64,000 nt of DNA from Betaproteobacteria bacterium (lineage in GTDB: Bacteria; Acidobacteriota; Terriglobia; Acidiferrales; UBA7541), in contig CAJCHZ010000072.1 of the NCBI GenBank assembly GCA_903970165.1, forward strand, positions 1-64,000, in the 5' to 3' direction. Position 1 is the stretch's first letter. Each line of letters starts with the position of its first letter. Below the pieces are notes generated by a model, which made no database searches, was not told the origin of the DNA, and saw only the letters and a list, made by a program, of their open reading frames with translations. The position numbers and the translations under genes were made by a program. Below are positions 42,288 to 50,900 of this stretch, in pieces.

Positions 42288-42943
42288 ATACGGAACAAAA
42301 ACCGTTCGAGTTTTTTACGGTTGCGCACTTGACGCGCATTGGAAATGAGTCCGCGGGAACGCTGACGGAACTCCGCTCCGGGATGCGACATTGCAGCGAT
42401 GCTTCCATCTTTCATCACACCTTTCAAACGCTGGGCAGCCATCATTTTTTGACGGAAGGATTCTCGAACGACTTCGCGCAGTGGGCGCACGCGGATGCCA
42501 ATCGCGAAGATCTGGCCGAACAGCTCGCGGCGATGGACGTCCGGGATTACGTTTCGATTGCGGCGCTCCGGGAAGACCTGTGCCGCGTTGTTGGCGATTA
42601 CTGCGATTCCCATAAAGCATTCGCCAGCCAGGAGGCCCTGGAACGCTTCTACTTTTGCGAAAGCGTCGAAGTCAGGCTGCCGTTTGGACTCCCCGCAGCA
42701 ACCCTGGACGAATTTCGCGAGGGCATCTCGCATCTGAGTCATGCCTCCTTTTACTTTCACTTCATTTCCTCGCGGATGCGCCTGCAGCTGCAAACGAATG
42801 ACTTTTCCCACTGGCTGGCGGATGGACTCGGCCTCGAAACGCTGGCTGACGAAGTCAATCACATCGACATTTACACGAACACCCTCGACAGCGCGCGCGA
42901 CGAAATGCTGCGCCTGATTGATCGCGAGAGGAGAAAAGCATGA
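42284..42943 (+). CDS. DUF5752 family protein
   Basis: 219 residues, wholly helical and His-rich, in two similar halves: SGMRHCSDASIFHHTFQTLGSHHFLTEGFSNDFAQWAHADANREDLAEQLAAMDV and EGISHLSHASFYFHFISSRMRLQLQTNDFSHWLADGLGLETLADEVNHID. The internal repeat suggests an ancient duplication. DUF5752 proteins occur next to trehalose/sucrose-type glycosyltransferases, but I know of no biochemical role. It is coupled at both ends by ATGA overlaps, so it is probably made in step with the enzymes around it. Confidence 0.85.
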   Translation: MNTEQKPFEFFTVAHLTRIGNESAGTLTELRSGMRHCSDASIFHHTFQTLGSHHFLTEGFSNDFAQWAHADANREDLAEQLAAMDVRDYVSIAALREDLCRVVGDYCDSHKAFASQEALERFYFCESVEVRLPFGLPAATLDEFREGISHLSHASFYFHFISSRMRLQLQTNDFSHWLADGLGLETLADEVNHIDIYTNTLDSARDEMLRLIDRERRKA

Positions 42944-44169
42944 GCGAAGTAGCGATTGCCACCAGGATCCCGCTGCATGACTACGCAGCGCTGCTCGGCG
43001 AAGAGGAGATCGACGAGCTTCGAGTTCTTGCAAAACCATTGCGTGGACGCAGCATCGAGATGATCAACTCGACTGCGGTGGGAGGCGGAGTAGCTGAGAT
43101 TCTGAACCGCCTGTTGCCGCTTGCCGAGGAACTTGAACTGGACATGCGATGGGACGTGATGACCGGCGGCGATGATTTTTACAATGTGACGAAATCTTTT
43201 CACAACGCGCTGCATGGTGCGCCCTATCATCCGGACCCAAAGGACTTCGAGATTTTCCTGGCCTGCAACGAGAGGAACCGTGCGCGGCTTCCGCTGGACG
43301 CGGAATTCATGATCATCCATGATCCGCAGCCTGCGGCCCTGATTGATGGACGCCCGAATGGCGGGAATCATTGGGCCTGGCGATGCCACATTGACCTGTC
43401 TCACCCCAACGGCGTGGTCTGGAATTTCTTGGATAAATTCGTGGCCCGCTATGAAGCGGCGATGTTTTCCTCGCCGGAATTTTCACGTAATTTGCCCATC
43501 CCTCAGTATCTCTTTTACCCCGCGATTGATCCTCTTTCCGAGAAGAACCGCGACTTGGACGCCAACTTCATCGCTCAGACGCTCGCGCATTACCGGATCG
43601 ATCCGCACCGCCCCATCCTCACGCAGATTTCCAGGTTCGACCGGCTCAAAGACCCTGTCGGAGTCATTCGCGCCTATCGTATTGTAAAGCGATATTTCGA
43701 TTGCCAAGTGGTGCTGGCTGGCGGCAGCGCCTCGGATGACCCGGAAGGGGCGGTAGTTCTGCAGGAAGTGCTGCGCGAAGCGGACGGTGACCCGGACATT
43801 CATGTTATTGAGCTGCCGGCGTGGGCTCCGCTGGAGGTCAATGCGCTACAACGCGCCTCCACCATTGTGATTCAAAAAAGCCTTCGAGAAGGATTCGGGC
43901 TGACCGTTTCCGAGGCGCTCTGGAAAAAGAAACCGGTGGTGGCTTCGGCGGTGGGCGGCATTCCCGTGCAAGTCATTCACAAACACACGGGACTTTTGGC
44001 GCACTCCGTCGAAGGGACCGCTTACCAGATACGCTTCCTGTTGTCCCATCCGGAAATTGCGGCGAAACTGGGAGAGCATGGTCACAAGCATGTGAAGGAA
44101 AACTTCCTGATCACTCAGAAGCTCAAGCGATACATGACGCTTTTTCTAGCCATGTCGCGGGGCAGCTAA
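42940..44169 (+). CDS. TreT-like trehalose synthase (GT4 glycosyltransferase)
   Basis: 409 residues. The start of the catalytic part, INSTAVGGGVAEILNRLLPLAEELELDMRWDVMTGGDDFYNVTKSFHNALHG, is that of TreT, which joins NDP-glucose and glucose to trehalose in one step. HDPQPAALI, HIDLSHPNGVVWNFLDKF, ISRFDRLKDPVGVIRAYR, and the nucleotide-site acid cluster QKSLREGFGLTVSEALWKKKPVVASAVGGIPVQV all fit. If so, the operon encodes two routes, with T6P synthase upstream. No T6P phosphatase gene is seen nearby. Confidence 0.88.
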   Translation: MSEVAIATRIPLHDYAALLGEEEIDELRVLAKPLRGRSIEMINSTAVGGGVAEILNRLLPLAEELELDMRWDVMTGGDDFYNVTKSFHNALHGAPYHPDPKDFEIFLACNERNRARLPLDAEFMIIHDPQPAALIDGRPNGGNHWAWRCHIDLSHPNGVVWNFLDKFVARYEAAMFSSPEFSRNLPIPQYLFYPAIDPLSEKNRDLDANFIAQTLAHYRIDPHRPILTQISRFDRLKDPVGVIRAYRIVKRYFDCQVVLAGGSASDDPEGAVVLQEVLREADGDPDIHVIELPAWAPLEVNALQRASTIVIQKSLREGFGLTVSEALWKKKPVVASAVGGIPVQVIHKHTGLLAHSVEGTAYQIRFLLSHPEIAAKLGEHGHKHVKENFLITQKLKRYMTLFLAMSRGS

Positions 44170-44227
44170 GGTCCGTCTCCGTGGACCGTAATCCTGGCGC
44201 GTGTGCGTCTCCAGGAAGATTTCGGTA

Positions 44228-44243
44228 GCACGACACATCGTGC
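44228..44243. repeat. Short dispersed palindrome
   Basis: Arms GCACGA and TCGTGC around CACA, followed by CACTC, downstream of the trehalose operon. It belongs to the same design as the copies at 19897 and 36316. Confidence 0.45.
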
Positions 44244-44438
44244 CACTCTTTGACACAGACAACTCCTCGAATTTCCGCAGGCCTCTGATCGATGAACTCC
44301 TTTAAATGCAACACTTACAAAAACGGAGGGGGCCCCGCGCGGTCTAAGAAATGGAAAAGGCAGTACTTACTCGAACTGGCTCATACGTGTTGATTATAAA
44401 TGGTTTATGTGAGGTCGCCGTTCCGAGAACGCTCGTTC

Positions 44439-45047
44439 TCAGAGGCTCATGGACCATCCAACGATGGTCATGGAGAGGACTAGGAAGAGCGCCGCGGTAC
44501 TAACTAGACTGAGAATGCGGCCATGGCCGAGCAAATAGTCCCGGGACTCCGCGTCAATGCATAGGAGCACGGAGACGACCAGGACGACCCCCCACGCGAG
44601 AATCGCGGGCAGGCCGGGATACTTGCTGATCATGGATAGAAATTCGCCAGGGGGTTGGCCCGCGGGGATCCACCAGGGAATCATAGGAGCAACGCCTGCT
44701 GCGAGAGAAAGCGTCAGCAGCTTACGCGTGAACCAGCCTTTGATTTTAGGGCGGGCTTCTTTCCAAACAAAGTAATCCCAGGCGAGAAGGGCTACAGCAA
44801 AAAGAACCCATCCGTAGAGAGCAGCTTTTTGGTCGAACCACCACCACGCGCGAAAAATAAATTTGGAGTTGTGCATATTGGCGTAGCGAGGAAGTAGCAA
44901 TAGGGCCACGAGTCCATTGCACGCCACCGCTACCAACAGGGTGACCAGGCTCATCAACTGAAACCAGTAGCGCGTGGGCACGCGCTTGCACCGGCTGCAT
45001 ACGGATTGTTTGGGCAGAAAGTTAAGGCCACAACGGTCGCAGAACAC
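44439..45047 (-). CDS. Zinc-ribbon multi-TM membrane protein
   Basis: 202 residues from GTG 45047, which has GGGAGAG five bases upstream; the longer frame to 45206 lacks this. It opens with a zinc ribbon (FCDRCGLNFLPKQSVCSRCKR) and then has five hydrophobic segments (about 35-60, 75-95, 110-125, 145-165 and 180-200). A GAGAACG-CT-CGTTCTC hairpin overlaps the stop. It is divergent from the kinase-like gene at 45244 and may share its promoter region. Family not recognised. Confidence 0.7.
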   Translation of the reverse strand: MFCDRCGLNFLPKQSVCSRCKRVPTRYWFQLMSLVTLLVAVACNGLVALLLLPRYANMHNSKFIFRAWWWFDQKAALYGWVLFAVALLAWDYFVWKEARPKIKGWFTRKLLTLSLAAGVAPMIPWWIPAGQPPGEFLSMISKYPGLPAILAWGVVLVVSVLLCIDAESRDYLLGHGRILSLVSTAALFLVLSMTIVGWSMSL

Positions 45048-45243
45048 GGTTACTCTCCCAAAGCTGGGAATGGAGACCTGTCGACTCACCGAGAGTATCT
45101 GATTGGAATCGCAAAAAACTACTGGTCTGAAGTGCAGTTGAAAGGTCAGGCAGTATTGGTAGTATGTAGTTCTCCAGCCTCTTCCCTTCCTTGGGAGAAT
45201 TGCCATGACTTGTGCAAATTGAGCGGTCTGGCGGAGGTGCTAC

Positions 45244-46944
45244 GTGACCGAGACCACAAAACGGTGGGAAGGCCAAATCGTTGACGGAAGGTTCCCGTTG
45301 CGGCAGTTCCTTGGCGGCTCGGACCATAGCGCGGTGTTCCTTACAGAGCACGGCGAAGGCGAAAAACAAAAAGCGGCGATCAAACTTGTGCCTGCGGACC
45401 CCGCGACAGCCAACCTGCAAATCTCGCAGTGGGAGGCCGCCGCAGGACTCTCTCATCCCAATTTATTGAAATTACTGGACGGCGGGCGGTGCCAGATGGA
45501 GGGCAACGATCTGCTGTTTCTGGTGATGGAGTACGCCGAGGAAAACCTGTCGCAGATTCTGCCGGAGCGGGCGCTGGCGGCTGATGAAACGCGAGAGATG
45601 CTCGGACCGGTGTTGGATGCGCTGGAATTTCTACACGGAAGAGGATTTGTACATGGAGACGTCAAGCCCGCCAACATCCTGGCGATCGGTGACAAGTTAA
45701 AACTCTCTAGCGATGCGATTTGTGGTGCGGGACAAGCCCCGGCTTTTCATCGAAAGGCGGGTGCATACGTTGCGCCGGAAGCCATCAGCGGAATGTTGTC
45801 GCCGGCTGGTGATGTGTGGGCCCTGGGCACAACTCTGGTGGAGGTGCTGACGCAGCGTTTGCCGGAATGGCAACCTGGGCCACACGTGGAACCCGTCGTT
45901 CCTGCGACTCTGTCTTCGCCTTTTTTGGAAATTGCGCGGCAATGTTTGCGTGTGGATCCGCGGAAGAGGATCGGCATAGCCGACATTTCCGCGCGGCTGA
46001 GTGTGCGTGCACCATTGGCTTCGGCTGCAGCAGCCGGCGCGCCGGCGAGCGCAACGGCGGTTGCGGCTCCGCTGCCACCGCCTCCCCTCGCGCCCGTGGC
46101 GCCAAAAACGATTATTTCGCAGGCAGTGCCTCCTCGGCCCGCCATGAAACCCATGCCAAGTCCCCATCCGCCGAATCATTATAGAGAAGCGAGACCTAGG
46201 CCGCGGTACATGGTGCCGCTCATTGTCGGAGCGCTGGTGGTGGCGGCTTTCCTTGCGGTTCCGAGACTTTTCGTACATCGCTCGGCAAACCCATCGTCAG
46301 CCGCCGCGGCGTCTGGAGCGGAATCAAGCGCAACAGGGGCGAAATCCGCGAACTCGGCGGTTGCTGCGCATTCGGATTCGCCGAATGCGAAATCTGGGCC
46401 ATCGACGGCAAAGAACAAGGACCGGGCAGAGACACAGACTAAGTTAGGAACAGATCCAGGGAATGCTTCTCTGCCCAAGAGCGACATGGAGAAGCTCGAA
46501 TCGGCAAAGGTCGAACCAACAAAGGTCGAGCCGGTCAGCAGCACCACGGCAACAGCGCAGCCTTCCGCAACTCCGCCTGCTCCGACAAATGCTGTTGCGC
46601 CGGGGAATACGGCAAAATCGGCAGTGCCCACAAGCGGTTCCGCGAAGGGCGAAGTCCTGGATCAGGTACTGCCTGATATTTCGCAGAAAGCGCGCAACAC
46701 CATACAAGGAAAAGTACGCGTGAGCGTGAAAGTGCACGTGGATCCGTCTGGGGCTGTTTCGGATGCAGCGCTGGATTCACCCGGGCCCAGCAAATTTTTC
46801 GCGGACCTCGCCTTGCAAGCGGCAAGGAAATGGGTCTTCTCGCCGCCAGAATTGAATGGCAGAAGTGTCGCGAGCGAATGGCGGCTGCAGTTTGATTTCC
46901 GTCAGAAACAGACGACCGTTGCGACCACGCAGACAACTCCTTAG
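45244..46944 (+). CDS. Ser/Thr-kinase-like protein with C-terminal TonB domain
   Basis: 566 residues. Kinase-like residues 10-260: AIKLV carries the ATP Lys, the catalytic loop reads FVHGDVKPANIL (HGD instead of HRD), but the DFG position reads SDA (LKLSSDAICG) and the glycine loop is LGGSDHSAVF. APE is intact as APEAISG. Then comes a linker of Ala/Pro, one TM (about 325-345, YMVPLIVGALVVAAFLAVPRLF) and a Ser/Ala/Lys-rich spacer. The C-terminal 90 residues are a TonB_C domain (VRVSVKVHVDPSGAVSDAALDSPGPSKFFADLALQAARKWVFSPPELNG). The kinase part may be weak or inactive. The layout would put the TonB domain outside the cytoplasm. Confidence 0.88.
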   Translation: MTETTKRWEGQIVDGRFPLRQFLGGSDHSAVFLTEHGEGEKQKAAIKLVPADPATANLQISQWEAAAGLSHPNLLKLLDGGRCQMEGNDLLFLVMEYAEENLSQILPERALAADETREMLGPVLDALEFLHGRGFVHGDVKPANILAIGDKLKLSSDAICGAGQAPAFHRKAGAYVAPEAISGMLSPAGDVWALGTTLVEVLTQRLPEWQPGPHVEPVVPATLSSPFLEIARQCLRVDPRKRIGIADISARLSVRAPLASAAAAGAPASATAVAAPLPPPPLAPVAPKTIISQAVPPRPAMKPMPSPHPPNHYREARPRPRYMVPLIVGALVVAAFLAVPRLFVHRSANPSSAAAASGAESSATGAKSANSAVAAHSDSPNAKSGPSTAKNKDRAETQTKLGTDPGNASLPKSDMEKLESAKVEPTKVEPVSSTTATAQPSATPPAPTNAVAPGNTAKSAVPTSGSAKGEVLDQVLPDISQKARNTIQGKVRVSVKVHVDPSGAVSDAALDSPGPSKFFADLALQAARKWVFSPPELNGRSVASEWRLQFDFRQKQTTVATTQTTP

Positions 46945-47191
46945 AAAGTATTCCGCGCGCGAGGCCGGAAGTGCGCCTTGCGCTTGCCAAGTGGCCATAA
47001 GCGAGGTAGGGATCACACTTTTTGAGGAGCAGAATGCACCTGTCCGTTGGTACGGAGAGGGATGCTCGGCGCCTATCAGTAACTCCCTGAACTAACTGAA
47101 ACTGAAGAAGTTATACGGCCCAGGAAGGGTCGCTGCACTTGCGTACCATAGCCACTTCCCATGGCAAAGCTTAGTTTGGCTCACGGCAGAC

Positions 47192-47208
47192 GGCGCGCTT
47201 CGCGCGCC
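47192..47208. repeat. GC hairpin before the HEAT-repeat gene
   Basis: Perfect 7-bp arms GGCGCGC and GCGCGCC around TTC, 22 bases before the start at 47231. It may be another dispersed palindrome, or may affect expression of the downstream gene by structure in the leader. Confidence 0.35.
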
Positions 47209-47230
47209 CGCGCCTGGTGGGCCACAGCGC

Positions 47231-48235
47231 ATGAATCAGCAGCAAAATAAGGATTTCCCGGGAGAAAAGAACGGCTTCGGCGCGGAGAAAACGCGCGACG
47301 CCTGGAAACGCGGAATCCGCTGGACGGCAGCCCTGGTGGCGCTGGGCAGCGTTTCTCTTGCGGCTGGTTTTGAAACGGCACGCACGACGATGCAGGCTTC
47401 CCCGTTTGCCATGGATGCGCAAAAGAGAACCCCTGCGCTGAGCGTATCGCCGGTGCGAACGGCCGCGGAAGAAAAAGGAACGGATGCGGCGATACAACGG
47501 CTTCCAACACAGCAGCAGGCGGAGAAGCTGCTACAACTTGCGATCCAGAAGGACGAGGCTGCGCTCAACTTGCTGCGTCAGAATGTCGACGGATGGCGCG
47601 GCCGACTGAAAAATACGGACCAGCTGTTCGACCTGGTTCTCGCCGCGCTCAACTCACGCGACCTTCGCGTGCGCACGGCGGCGGTGGACGTCGATCTCGC
47701 GGCGAATAATTTGAGCAAATCGCCGGAAAGCGTGGAACGGCTGCTGCGGCAGTTGCGGAATGATCCATCTGCGCGAGGAATGGCTTTGTGGCGCCTGGGT
47801 TCCTTGGGGAATCGCGGCGTCGAGCCTGATAAAGTGCTGAGCAACCTGCTGAAATATTCGCAGGATCGAAACGAACACACACGCTACTGGGCAGTCGAAG
47901 GCCTGGCCATGCTGGGGAACGATGCAACGATTGACCCGCTGCTAGAGGCATTGACGCATGATCCTTCGCCGCGCGTACGCGAACGCGCCGCGAACAGCCT
48001 TGGCGAGGCTGGCATGTTGACGCGGGAAGAGCGACTGGCTGCCGTGCCGCTCTTGCTCAATTTTGCCGACGACGACTCGCTGAATGCTACGACACGGGGA
48101 CTGATCTACGGAACGCTTCGCATCATCACGGGTTCGCCGATTGGGAATGATGCCGACGCGTGGCGCGAGTGGTGGGCGCAGCACGACCCGGCGCGGCAGC
48201 GGCCGCTGGGACAAGGGAATATTGTGCGCACTTGA
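47231..48235 (+). CDS. HEAT-repeat protein with N-terminal membrane anchor
   Basis: 334 residues. One TM at about 28-48 (GIRWTAALVALGSVSLAAGF) and then HEAT-like helical repeats between about 130 and 320: LVLAALNSRDLRVRTAAVDVDLAAN, ...LLKYSQDRNEHTRYWAVEGLAMLGNDATIDPLLEALTHDPSPRVRERAANSLGEAG. The last 30 residues hold DADAWREWWAQHDPARQ, a motif often seen at the end of HEAT proteins in this phylum. It probably acts as a scaffold for an unknown partner in the periplasm. Its gene follows the kinase-TonB gene on the same strand, 286 bases apart. Confidence 0.8.
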   Translation: MNQQQNKDFPGEKNGFGAEKTRDAWKRGIRWTAALVALGSVSLAAGFETARTTMQASPFAMDAQKRTPALSVSPVRTAAEEKGTDAAIQRLPTQQQAEKLLQLAIQKDEAALNLLRQNVDGWRGRLKNTDQLFDLVLAALNSRDLRVRTAAVDVDLAANNLSKSPESVERLLRQLRNDPSARGMALWRLGSLGNRGVEPDKVLSNLLKYSQDRNEHTRYWAVEGLAMLGNDATIDPLLEALTHDPSPRVRERAANSLGEAGMLTREERLAAVPLLLNFADDDSLNATTRGLIYGTLRIITGSPIGNDADAWREWWAQHDPARQRPLGQGNIVRT

Positions 48236-48301
48236 CGCACGAACGCTTCTGGCGGCGCTGAGAGATTTCGCGAGGCGCAAATTCTCAGAACACCTCATTC
48301 C

Positions 48302-48913
48302 TTATGACTGGATGACCGGCGCGCGAAACAACCGGGCCAGCAACAGGTGTGTGGGCCAGTAAATGGCAGCGACAATCACCATGAATATGAAGGCGAGATG
48401 GGCCACTGCGGGTCCCCAAGCACGATGGAAGACGGGATCGCGGAAGGCGTAGTTCATGTTGAGATCTTCGGCGAAGAAGCGCGAGATGATCAGTAGAATT
48501 GCAGCGATTGCGGCCTGCAGGCCTAACGCGCGTTTGTCGTAGCCAACTTTCCGAAGGGTCCAAAGAAGGACAAGTGGCAGTCCAAGGTGAAATGTGGAAA
48601 GAAGACGCACCCAGAGCGGGTAGCGCGCGTCCCACATATAATCCGCGCCGCCAATGAGAAAGCGGCCTGTTGCGAGCCGCCAGCCAACGTCCGAAACCCA
48701 GAGGATGCCCGCCGCAACGGAACTGACGGCCTGACTCGAAAGCAGAAGCGGATTCGCGAGCCAGATTCCTACGAAGGACAGGATCACCGCGACGTCGCAT
48801 AGATGCAGCAGATTGGACCATCCCCATACGCGGAAATACGCGGGAAGCCAGACGATCATCCATAGAAGACTAAACCATCGCAACACGGGGAAAGTGGGTG
48901 AGCCGGGCGTCAT
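48302..48913 (-). CDS. Multi-TM membrane protein of unknown function
   Basis: 203 residues with five or six hydrophobic segments (about 12-27, 37-55, 60-75, 105-120, 132-147 and 168-190). Recognisable stretches are LRWFSLLWMIVWLPAYFRVWGWSNLLHLCDVAVIL and YWPTHLLLARLF. It resembles 'membrane-associated protein' entries without a known role. It may be cotranscribed with nothing else: it is convergent with the HEAT gene and 170 bases from the thioesterase gene behind it. Confidence 0.7.
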   Translation of the reverse strand: MTPGSPTFPVLRWFSLLWMIVWLPAYFRVWGWSNLLHLCDVAVILSFVGIWLANPLLLSSQAVSSVAAGILWVSDVGWRLATGRFLIGGADYMWDARYPLWVRLLSTFHLGLPLVLLWTLRKVGYDKRALGLQAAIAAILLIISRFFAEDLNMNYAFRDPVFHRAWGPAVAHLAFIFMVIVAAIYWPTHLLLARLFRAPVIQS

Positions 48914-49083
48914 GCGGTTTGGCGTTTTCGTGGTTTGCAGTTGGCTAAGGTTATCACAGGCGGTCCTGACTAGACGGAATTAGAACAGCGTCCGCGAGAC
49001 AAGACCGTGCAATCCTTCGGCTAGTTTTTGCTGATGCTCGGCCGGCAAGTGCTCGAGCAGAGCTCCCGCACTCCACACAACGC

Positions 49084-49518
49084 TCAGCGATAGCCCAGGT
49101 CTGGGCCGAGTTGGATGGAGCTTGGCATGAACGTGCCACTTCCGCGGGCCACTTCTTTGCCGCGGCTGTCGAGGAGAACGCCTTCGGCAATGTAGAGGCG
49201 CTTCGAGCGGCTGACGACCTGGCCGCGCGCCAGGAGCTGACCATCGGAAACGGGCCGCAAGAAATAGAGCTGGAACGAGGAAGTGACCACGAAGAAATCC
49301 GTAACAAGGGATTGGACGGCAAAAAAAGTTGCGTCGTCGAGCGCCTTGAAATAGACCGCGCCGTGAATCGCTTGAGCCGCATGATGAAACTCTTCGCGAA
49401 CCGGCAGGTCAATTTCGGCACGGCCTGCTTCTGGAATACGCAGGCGAGGCTGAAAGTATTCGTTGATCGGAGCACGGCCGTACATGGCGATGAGCATGTC
49501 GAAGTGTTTTGTATCCAT
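49084..49518 (-). CDS. PaaI-type hot-dog thioesterase
   Basis: 144 residues. The hot-dog fold is shown by the central helix and sheet HHAAQAIHGAVYFKALDDATFFAVQSLVTDFFVVTSSFQLYFLRPVSDGQLLARGQVVSRSKRLYIAEGVLLDSRGKEVARGSGTFMP. The IHGAVYFKALDD helix carries the usual His-Gly and acidic residue of PaaI-like thioesterases. Acyl-CoA substrate unknown. A possible 32-residue frame follows on the same strand at 48980-49078. Confidence 0.82.
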   Translation of the reverse strand: MDTKHFDMLIAMYGRAPINEYFQPRLRIPEAGRAEIDLPVREEFHHAAQAIHGAVYFKALDDATFFAVQSLVTDFFVVTSSFQLYFLRPVSDGQLLARGQVVSRSKRLYIAEGVLLDSRGKEVARGSGTFMPSSIQLGPDLGYR

Positions 49519-49567
49519 GGATTGAGAGTGGCGTTCGCTCCTTGATGCGGCGAGATTCTAAAATCTT

Positions 49568-50683
49568 TTAAGTTGCCGAAGCGGAGGTGGTGCCGAAATG
49601 CTCCTGATGCTTGCGCAACAGGAATTGGTCGGTCATTCCGGCGATGTAGTCGCATACGACAAGATGGCGCGCCTCGGTGCGGGTGGATTCTTCGTGAGAG
49701 GCGGGCATGGAACCGGGCGAATCAAGGTAAAAGGCGAAGAGTTCTTCGAGACAGCGGACGGAGCGGTCGCGGTCTTCGGTGATGGCTGGGTCGTTGTAAA
49801 TATTCTGGAAGAGGAAGCGCTTGAGGGACGCATTGGCCTGCGCGGCAGTCTCGCTAAAAGCCGCCAGGCGATTGGGTGTATTCCGGATGTCATCGAGAGA
49901 AGAGATCCCAGAATTTTGAACTTTGACGTTGGTACGGAAAAGTAGGTCGCTGGCGAGAAAATTTACGGTGTTACGGAGTGCTTCATTGAATTTAAGTTTT
50001 TCGCGCGCCGCAGGATAGCAGGATTCGACTTTCGCGTAGATTTCAGCAAAAAGGGGCACTTCCTTTCGAAGAGTATCCATGTCGAGGAGTTCCGCTTCGA
50101 GAGCATCGTCGAGATCGGCAGTATTGTAGGCAATCTCATCAACCAAATCGATCAACTGACTTTCGAGAGGTGGACGAAGATCGAGGAGATATTCGGTCAG
50201 ATGAGGAACCTCGGAGGCGGTGTAATCGTGAGAGTGCTTGACGATCCCCTCGCGCACCTCAAAGGTGAGATTCAAGCCGGGAAAATCGAGATAGGGACTT
50301 TCAAATTGTTCGACGATGCGAAGCGCCTGAAGATTGTGATTGAAACGCGAGCCGTGCGGGCGCATTAGTTCGTCGAGTTTTTTTTCGCCGGCGTGGCCGA
50401 AAGGCGGGTGACCGATGTCGTGCGCGAGCGCGAGAGTTTCAGCGAGATCGGTATTGAGGCCGAGAGCCGCGGCTACGGTGCGGGCTATCTGCGAAACCTC
50501 GAGCGTGTGCGTGAGCCGGTTGCGAAAGTGGTCGGAATACCGGATGGTGAAGACCTGCGTCTTGGATTCGAGGCGGCGGAAGGCGCGGGAATGAATGATG
50601 CGGTCGCGGTCGCGCGCGTATTCATTGCGGTAGGGATGCTCTGGCTCAGGATAGCGGCGGCCGCGTGAGAGTTCCACGCGCAT
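49568..50683 (-). CDS. dGTPase-like HD-domain triphosphohydrolase
   Basis: 371 residues. HD metal ligands are RLTHTLEVSQIARTVA and LALAHDIGHPPFGHAGE, then HNLQALRIVEQFE and EIAYNTADLDDALEAELL. The family (Dgt type 2) cuts dNTPs into nucleoside and triphosphate. The N-terminal HPYRNEYARDRDRIIHSRAFRRLESKTQVF is typical. It lies just upstream of the thioesterase gene on the same strand (49 bases), so the two may be an operon. Confidence 0.92.
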   Translation of the reverse strand: MRVELSRGRRYPEPEHPYRNEYARDRDRIIHSRAFRRLESKTQVFTIRYSDHFRNRLTHTLEVSQIARTVAAALGLNTDLAETLALAHDIGHPPFGHAGEKKLDELMRPHGSRFNHNLQALRIVEQFESPYLDFPGLNLTFEVREGIVKHSHDYTASEVPHLTEYLLDLRPPLESQLIDLVDEIAYNTADLDDALEAELLDMDTLRKEVPLFAEIYAKVESCYPAAREKLKFNEALRNTVNFLASDLLFRTNVKVQNSGISSLDDIRNTPNRLAAFSETAAQANASLKRFLFQNIYNDPAITEDRDRSVRCLEELFAFYLDSPGSMPASHEESTRTEARHLVVCDYIAGMTDQFLLRKHQEHFGTTSASAT

Positions 50684-50779
50684 CGCCCACGGCGCGCTTG
50701 TTGGAAGTGGTTCGATGAGCGGCTCCGAGAACGGACACTATGCCCTGTCTGTACTCCTGATTGCTCACAAACTTTTTTT

Positions 50780-50797
50780 GGACAGGCAAGAATGTCC
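50780..50797. repeat. Short dispersed palindrome
   Basis: Arms GGACA and TGTCC around eight bases (GGCAAGAA), followed by TAC. It has the same outer arms as the copy at 5791. Confidence 0.4.
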
Positions 50798-50900
50798 TAC
50801 AACTGACTAAGTTCTTTCTATCAAAGGCGCACGCTCTTGCCAGTTGCCGCGTCCAAAAGCTGGAACAAAGCTCAGCGAACAAGCTCCCGCAATCTAAAAT

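Noticed and set aside
44123..44314. 63-residue frame on the minus strand
   Set aside because: It covers the end of TreT and a dispersed palindrome, with no ribosome site or motif.
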